Positions 57,870-64,000 of a stretch of 64,000 nucleotides of DNA are shown here, in pieces (position 1 is the stretch's first letter; each line of letters opens with the position of its first letter). The position numbers and the translations under genes were made by a program. The stretch comes from Macrostomum hystrix (taxonomy: Eukaryota > Platyhelminthes > Macrostomidae). The notes under the pieces are model-generated. The model saw only the letters and a program-made list of their open reading frames with translations. It was not told the origin of the DNA and searched no databases. The stretch lies in contig CATNEN010000025.1 in NCBI GenBank assembly GCA_950097015.1, positions 558,001 to 622,000 of the forward strand, read 5' to 3'.

Positions 57870-58890
57870 ATAGTAAGGCAGCCCACAAATGAGAAGAAAT
57901 ATTAGTTTTAACTCGCGCTGAGTCGTATCATCCTTAGGTAATGTAGGAAGCAGATCGACTTAATATAAGAGTAAAAAGGCAATTATTTATTTAAACAAGC
58001 TAAAAACTCGCGTGTTTGTTATAAGACATTTTGGCAATAGTTATAACTAGAATAGCACGTAATAATGTTTAAAGATCGTAAAAATGGCTCTCTCAAGCGA
58101 GAGGCAAGGAAGATAGAACGAAAAATCGAATACGGGTCAATAAACAAACCATTTATACTCATAGTTGCCGCTCATTCTCTCCGAACCAGTAGTGAATGTA
58201 AATAGTGAATGTAATCTCGAAAAATCTAGCAAAATTTGATAACATCTATCTGAATATTCTAGCAAATATGAATACCATATACTAGAATATCCTAGAAAAA
58301 TGAAAAAAACAACAATTGTTATAATACAGGAATAATGAACGCGGTGAGAACAGAATTAAAACACGGCACTGCAGTATTTTAGCACGCATGAGTAACTTTT
58401 GAGCCGGCAAAGAACACTATATAATATTGACCACTGTGGTTTAAACTGTCTCGAATGTGGAGCGAAGTTGAGTTTGGCCATAGACAAAACCAGAATAGAC
58501 CTAAACTCTTATCAGTGTATTTTCAATCCACTATATTTTTAGGGAAATTTCATCCCAGAAGCTAGAGTTTCAGATGGGGTGCTTTTACGAAATTTTACAA
58601 CGTCGAAAACTTTATAGCAAAGGGCTCATATAGCAAACATTTTACCTCCTCATGACAACCTGTATTATTTATGCCATTTCCAATACCAGTTTCTGAAGCA
58701 AACATATTCAATCAACATATATATATATATATATACACACACTAAATTGAAGTACAACTCAAAGCTTTTGTGACAGCTATCGTCCAATGCTGAAAATCGA
58801 AAAAAATATTTTTACATTGTGGCATTTCGACCTTAGTAAGTTTCGAGCCTATGAAGTATCTTGCTAGAGTTTTCGGCGTTGTGAAATTTC
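57870..58890. other. AT-rich spacer
   Basis: Contains an (AT)n(AC)n microsatellite at about 58718-58742. No gene seen. Confidence 0.5.
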
Positions 58891-58894
58891 GAGT

Positions 58895-59010
58895 TTGTAA
58901 ACCACCCCTTCAGACTACAGGCCAGGCGGCCGTAGGTCGGGAGTTCGAATCTCAGCCGAAAGAAAACAATTTTTGTGCTTCAACAATTGCTTAACTCTAT
59001 CTTGCTACAG
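58895..59010 (+). mobile_element. Degenerate SINE head
   Basis: A tRNA-like promoter with a B box (gggagttcgaatctcagc), as in the elements at 14472 and 17955. The 3' part is not recognisable. Confidence 0.5.
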
Positions 59011-59060
59011 TTCGCACGGCGGAAAGTTAATAGAAAACTGGAAAACTGGTTTGTCCTTAG

Positions 59061-59066
59061 TTTATT
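59061..59066 (-). terminator. Poly(A) signal of GPS2
   Basis: AATAAA on the minus strand, 95 bp after the stop codon. Confidence 0.65.
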
Positions 59067-59160
59067 TGTCACAATTTATAGCACCAAAAAGGCCAGACAG
59101 AGCAAAAGGCCAGGCCCGCTTGTAAATTCGTTAACTTAAAAAAATTCTGTACAGATAATT

Positions 59161-61151
59161 CTACAAGTAGCGCACAGACGGGGAGGAAGTGGCAGCTGCG
59201 GCTGCGGCGGCGGCAGCGGTAGCTGCGGCTGCGGCAGCGGCGGCCGGATTAGAGAACACGCCGCCACCGTAGGCGCTGGCGTAGGCGGCTGCGTAGACGG
59301 CCGCCTGATGATCGGCAGACTGGAAGCCGGGCTGTTGAAACTGCTGCTGCTGCTGTTGCATCTGCTGGGCAGACTGGCCGGTAGTGATTGAGCCCCGGTA
59401 GGACGCGGCCAGCTGACTTGGCTGCGGCTGCGGCTGGGCGGCCGACTTGGTCAAGGCTGACCTGGAGGCCTGCGGAAGCACCGCGGCTGCGGCGGCCACC
59501 TTGGCCTGACGGGGCGGCATCGCCAGGCTGGGACTGCGTGGCCGCTTGCCCGCCTGACGGCCTGGCAGGTACAGGCTGGCGTGCTGCTGCCGCTGCTGCC
59601 GCTGGAACTGCTGCTGCAGCTGTGGCAGCTGACTCTGAGCATCCTTCTGGCGCTCCCTGTGGCTAGACTCCTCGGCGAAGACCTCCTTGAATCGGCTGAA
59701 CAATTTGGACTTCTCTTCACGCAGTTCAGCAAGTCGCTTCTCAAGCCGCTTCACCTGCTCAGAGTTGCAATTTTCATTATTTCACAGAAGCGATTCAACT
59801 GAGTCCACTCAACCGGCATCGTTCCAAAACCCCTTGTTTATGAGCTGCCCTAGCGGAGCTTCTGGCCCAGATACCACCCTGCCAGATCCCCAGGCCCAGA
59901 TACCATCCTGCCAGATCCCCAGGCCCAGATACCATCCTGCCAGATCCCCAGGCACAGATACCACCCTGCCAGATCCCCAGGCACAGATACCACCCTGCCA
60001 GATCCCCAGGCACAGATACCATCCTGCCAGTTCTCCAGGCACAGATACCATCGTGCCAGATCCTCAGGCCCAGATACCATCCTGCCAGATCCCAGGCTCA
60101 GATACCATCCTGCCAGATCCCAGCCCCAGATACCATCCTGCCAGATCCCAGCCCCAGATACCACCCTGCCAGATCCCCAGGCTCAGATACCATCCTGCCA
60201 CATCCCAGCCCCAGATACCATCCTGCCAGATCCCCAGGCCCAGATACCATCCTGCCAGATCCCAGGCTCAGATACCACCCTGCCAGATCCCCAGGCTCAG
60301 ATACCATCCTGCCACATCCCAGCCCCAGATACCATCCTGCCAGATCCCCAGGCCCAGATACCATCCTGCCAGATCCCAGGCTCAGATACCACCCTGCCAG
60401 ATCCCCAGGCACAGATACCATCCTGCCAGTTCCCCAGGCACAGATACCATCGTGCCAGATCCTCAGGCCCAGATACCATCCTGCCAGATCCCAGGCTCAG
60501 ATACCATCCTGCCAGATCCCAGCCCCAGATACCATCCTGCCAGATCCCAGCCCCAGATACCACCCTGCCAGATCCCCAGGCTCAGATACCATCCTGCCAC
60601 ATCCCAGCCCCAGATACCATCCTGCCAGATCCCCAGGCTCAGATACCACCCTGCCAGATCCCCAGGCACAGAACTCACTATCTCCACCATCTCTACTTTT
60701 CAGTCTCCCTCTTATCTCTCTTTCTTCCTGCCATCTCTACTTCTCACTCTCCCTGCCATCTCTACTTCTCACTCTCACTGCCATCTCTACTTCTCACTCT
60801 CCCTGCCATCTCTACTTCTCACTCTTCCTGCCATCTCCACTTCTCACTCTCCCTCCCATCTCTACTTCTCACACTCCCTCCCACCTCTACTTCTCACACT
60901 CCCTCCCATCTCTACCATCCTACCAGATTCCCGGGCTCAACTACTCAGCTGACTGTCGTCACCTCCTCGTCGGTCTTCTTCAGTGTCTGAACAGTCTGAC
61001 TACGCAGCTCCTCGCGCTCAGCCCGCAGCCTTTGGTTTGTGGCATCCAGCAGGCGCATATCAGCCTCCTTCTTGCGCTGGCCCATGATGTGCCGCTTCAG
61101 TGATTGGTACATTGCTTCAGACATCTTCGGTCGGTCATAAACTAGCGACAT
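59161..61151 (-). CDS. GPS2: G protein pathway suppressor 2 (GPS2), two exons
   Basis: Exons are 61151-60963 and 59754-59161, joined in phase 0 (GAGGAG/gtgacg...gagcag/GTG), giving 260 residues. The start MSLVYDRPKMSEAM and LKRHIMGQRKKE match the GPS2 N-terminus that binds the co-repressor complex. The coil RLEKRLAELREEKSKLFSRF with FKEVFAEE follows as in the family. The second half is Gln, Pro and Ala rich with poly-Gln and poly-Ala runs and ends SSPSVRYL. GPS2 is a subunit of the NCoR/SMRT-HDAC3 co-repressor complex and inhibits ubiquitin signalling. It is shorter than human GPS2 (327), mainly in the low-complexity tail. The acceptor-like cttctgtttcag stands six bases before the ATG. Its intron carries two tandem arrays. 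Confidence 0.88.
59865..60675. repeat. 26-29-bp minisatellite in the GPS2 intron, about 29 copies
   Basis: The unit is ccagatccccaggcccagat then accatcctg; a 26-bp form lacks the ccagg part (agatcccagccccagatacc). The block from about 60000-60220 recurs at about 60400-60620. It starts about 110 bp from the exon 2 acceptor. Confidence 0.95.
60685..60925. repeat. 25-bp pyrimidine-rich minisatellite, about nine copies
   Basis: The unit is ctgccatctctacttctcac then tctcc. One strand is almost pure pyrimidine. It abuts the preceding array and ends about 40 bp from GPS2 exon 1. Confidence 0.92.
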
Positions 61152-64000
61152 TTTGGACTGAAACAGAAGCAAGCGCACGTTGCATTGATTTACTAGGTTA
61201 AGATTCGTTTACATATTTTGTTCAACTATTTATTTACAGAATGGTAGTTTAAGATTTAAGTTTAGAAATTAGAAGCCATAGCTAATACTAAAAAAAGCAT
61301 AAAAATGTGTCTTTCAAGACTCAATAAAGCAACATAAATGTTATAAATAAAGAATAAGAGATAGTCAATCTGTAAAATTTACTTAAAAAGTAACAAAACT
61401 TATAAACCTGAAATTTTAATAGCTAGCTTTAAAAAAATTCAAATATTTCTAAAAGATGCTTAATTCTGGAACTCACTATGCAGTCAAAATTGTCTGTGAC
61501 ATTTTAATCCACTTTAGAATTTATTGAGCCACTTGGTAAAATAAGAAAGGGCGAATCATCATGAATAGAACTTTATAAGCCATGTTTAACTCAGTAATGT
61601 ACAGTGGCTAAAAGTATCTATAAATGGTCCTATGAAATAATATTGATTTTTAGAGATATTTAACTAAGTCCTCATATTCATTACCTTTTAGCTACAAAGC
61701 CATCAACCAAAAATTATATTTAGGATACCTAAATTAAAAACTATAAAAATGTAATGTCTGTGATATGTGGCATGCTTCTTATATTGTAAACTTACAGTTA
61801 TAGCTTGCTAATCTATGGTGCATTAGCAAGAAGCGAAAGCAACATAGGTGATAAAAAGCTAGACTCGAGTAATAGGAACTTCAGAGTGAACAGGTAACAC
61901 ATTAACATTTTTAGAGCACTGTAGTTTAAATTTCATACAATTTTTTACAACAAACTTGCTATCAAATGCCCATTTTTCTCTTAAAGCAAAAACATTCATA
62001 ATAGAATTCAAGATGATGAGTATAAGAAGCGTCAGGTATGGCTCTTTAGCAAATAAAAAGCTATAGACTAGAGTGACGTTAGCCGTATTTCAAATTGACT
62101 AAAAATCTAAAAGGTTTGAGCTTCTGGTGCTGTGCTAAACCTCAAATGAAAAATAAAATCAGTGCGAAAATCTGCTGTTTAAATAAAATGGTGGGGTCAT
62201 AAGTATCCAAGCAAAAAGCAATTGTCGTTTTCTTTTCTATTCTATGCCGTAAAGAACGATACACCTATTATAGCACCGCACAACAGCACGAGACTGGGGG
62301 AAAGTGTCTTTTTTTATGCTCACGCAAATACTGTAATTCGTTTTACCAAAAAAGTAAACATGTAACCTAGCGGAAGAGCTCTGGCTTAGAGCTGACCCGC
62401 GGGACTTGTCCCATAACTACTGAAAAAAGAACGATACACGACGGATTTCTCAGAAAAACACTAATTTGAAACATTTCTTCCTCTCTGGCTTATGTGTTAA
62501 CAAAAGAGTATTTCTCGTAGCTCATAAGAAATCGCAAATCGAGACTTCCCGAAAACTTTCTGCTTAGTTTTTTTAAACACAATTGTACAACTAGTAATTG
62601 CTTTATCATGCATGATTGGCTTAGATAACGTACCAGAAGTCCGTTGTACTTTAGTTGTCCTTCGTTTTTATATCAGTGTTACACATAGCTCGTAGATCCG
62701 TTAGACTATCATTTTCATCAGTTAAGTCACACCAAATAGCATAAATATATTGCGGGGTCATTCTCAAAATTATGTACCGAGAAGGCATTAACAAAAAATA
62801 TTTTTTTCACTATTTTTATCGTTTTAAAGTGTGCTGCGAGGATTCAATGCTTTTGAAAGTTTTCTAAACATTTGAAAAAATGAAAAAATAGCGTTTTTAC
62901 TGCATTCTTACGTTGTTTAAAATCACAAATAAATTTTTTGCGAAGTTTTAAATTTTCCGCGCATGCGCATTTGCCATAAAAGTTCACGACTGCAAGCTTA
63001 ATTATGATAAAATATTAAGTACTACTCCCATCTAATGAATTTAAAAGTAATCTAAGCTAAAATGACTATTAAATTTATGCCACTAAGTGCTGTGACTCAG
63101 CTTTTTTCGAAGTATTTCATTTGAAAACTAAAAGGTAAATAAATTCTGTGAGGTATTGAAGCTTCATTTTTGAAAGCGAATAAAATAAAAAGACAGAAGC
63201 AATTCGCATTCTCTTATAAATATTTATCTCACGATACTGTATCTGAATTAATTCGTAATTAATTCCAATATACTAATTGTATTTAAAAACAGCAAACATA
63301 AAAAATATAAAAATCGACTCGAATGCTTATGCACAACAACACTGTCAAGAAAAAAGATTTCTCGCATATACTGGTACCTTAATACATGGAAATATTACAG
63401 ATATGATGCCACCTTCCTAAGGAATAAATCTACGTGTTTTGAATATTTCTAATTATTATAGAAAATAAAAGATACACCATAATTTGCTTATTGTATCATT
63501 TTTTGTGTCTGGAAAGGAGATTTCATGACATAAGAAATGCCAAAATAGTGTAAAAATGTGAATTTTTATTGACAAGACACGCACCTCTGAATTTCATATC
63601 ATCATTGCTTCATTTTATTACAAGAATTTCCTTGACGGCCAATTAAATAAAAATTGTGCTATATGTATACATTCCAATTGTTCGAAGCTTCTGGACCTTG
63701 GAAAATTTTGAATTTTTTCAGAAAAAATGTACATTAATATGTTAATTTTATTAGATATAACAAAAAACAATAATAAAAGATTTTTCTAAAATAAGACAAC
63801 TATGTTTAATATACGAAAACTAAAAAAAAATATGCACTTTTTGTATGACCTTATCTAATAGCAAAATGTACGTCAGAAAGCAAAATAATTTACGGTGTTT
63901 TTGAAGGCAATAAACAAATGTAAATGCTGGTCCATATTAATGTTATTTTGTGGTTCTGGTTTCTATTTTGCACTCTACTAGAGACACAGATTAGAATAAA
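61152..64000. other. AT-rich region, no gene recognised
   Basis: Upstream of GPS2. Strongly AT-rich with no open frame over 60 codons, no tandem array and no clear SINE. A tRNA-like fragment (taacctagcggaagagctc) at about 62363 is too degraded to call. Confidence 0.5.

Noticed and set aside
56603-57905. 424-427-codon open frames on both strands (TTARIAAG / AVVPAAIL repeats)
   Set aside because: The 24-bp unit is a multiple of three and free of stops in several frames. Both strands are equally open and there is no non-repeat coding sequence at either end.

Overview
This is eukaryotic, animal-type DNA: intron-containing genes, AATAAA poly(A) signals, short interspersed elements and an exceptional load of tandem repeats. 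The best lineage clue is the small heat-shock protein at 42470-43324, which carries two alpha-crystallin domains, a known flatworm (Platyhelminthes) feature. Possible trans-splice acceptors just upstream of many start codons and the very repeat-rich texture also fit a free-living flatworm such as Macrostomum. The species itself is inferred, not proven.

Layout. 1-4640: a 20-bp minisatellite lies in an intron of a probable SLC12-like transporter whose last exon is at 2861-3440, followed by a 21-bp minisatellite. 4640-17370: no gene is recognised; it holds five minisatellites, a 7-copy CCAAT/ATCGAT repeat, a SINE and a dispersed repeat. 17375-23304: a two-exon class A GPCR (minus) whose 4.6-kb intron holds SINEs, a scrambled DIRS-like retroelement and a 20-bp minisatellite. 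24054-27142: a four-exon, two-CAP-domain protein (minus). 27590-33300: minisatellites and a duplicated block. 34117-34371: a small one-helix membrane protein. 34465-37545: four tandem arrays. 38265-39801: a SoxB-like HMG-box gene (minus). 40185-41960: a 23-bp array. 42285-43510: a heat-shock promoter and the sHSP gene. 44136-44408: a 90-residue unknown. 45695-46445: a 30-bp array. 46620-46799: RNA polymerase subunit RPB12/RPABC4. 48281-53751: CFAP157 (plus), with a complete GSK3-like kinase gene (49698-51611, minus) nested in its second intron. 54450-55544: a METTL24-like membrane-anchored methyltransferase (minus). 55765-57865: two 24-bp arrays, one with a 432-bp higher-order period. 59161-61151: GPS2 (minus). 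61152-64000: AT-rich, no recognisable gene.

Exon models were built by hand from splice signals and reading phase. GPCR, CAP, Sox, CFAP157, GSK3 and GPS2 all close in frame with GT-AG introns, which is strong internal support. The genes do not form a pathway; they are a mix of housekeeping (RPB12), cilium (CFAP157), signalling/transcription (GSK3, Sox, GPS2, GPCR) and stress (sHSP) functions. About a third of the window is tandem repeat, in more than 20 arrays of unrelated sequence, and nearly every large intron carries one. Most long open frames in those arrays are artefacts of unit length or composition.
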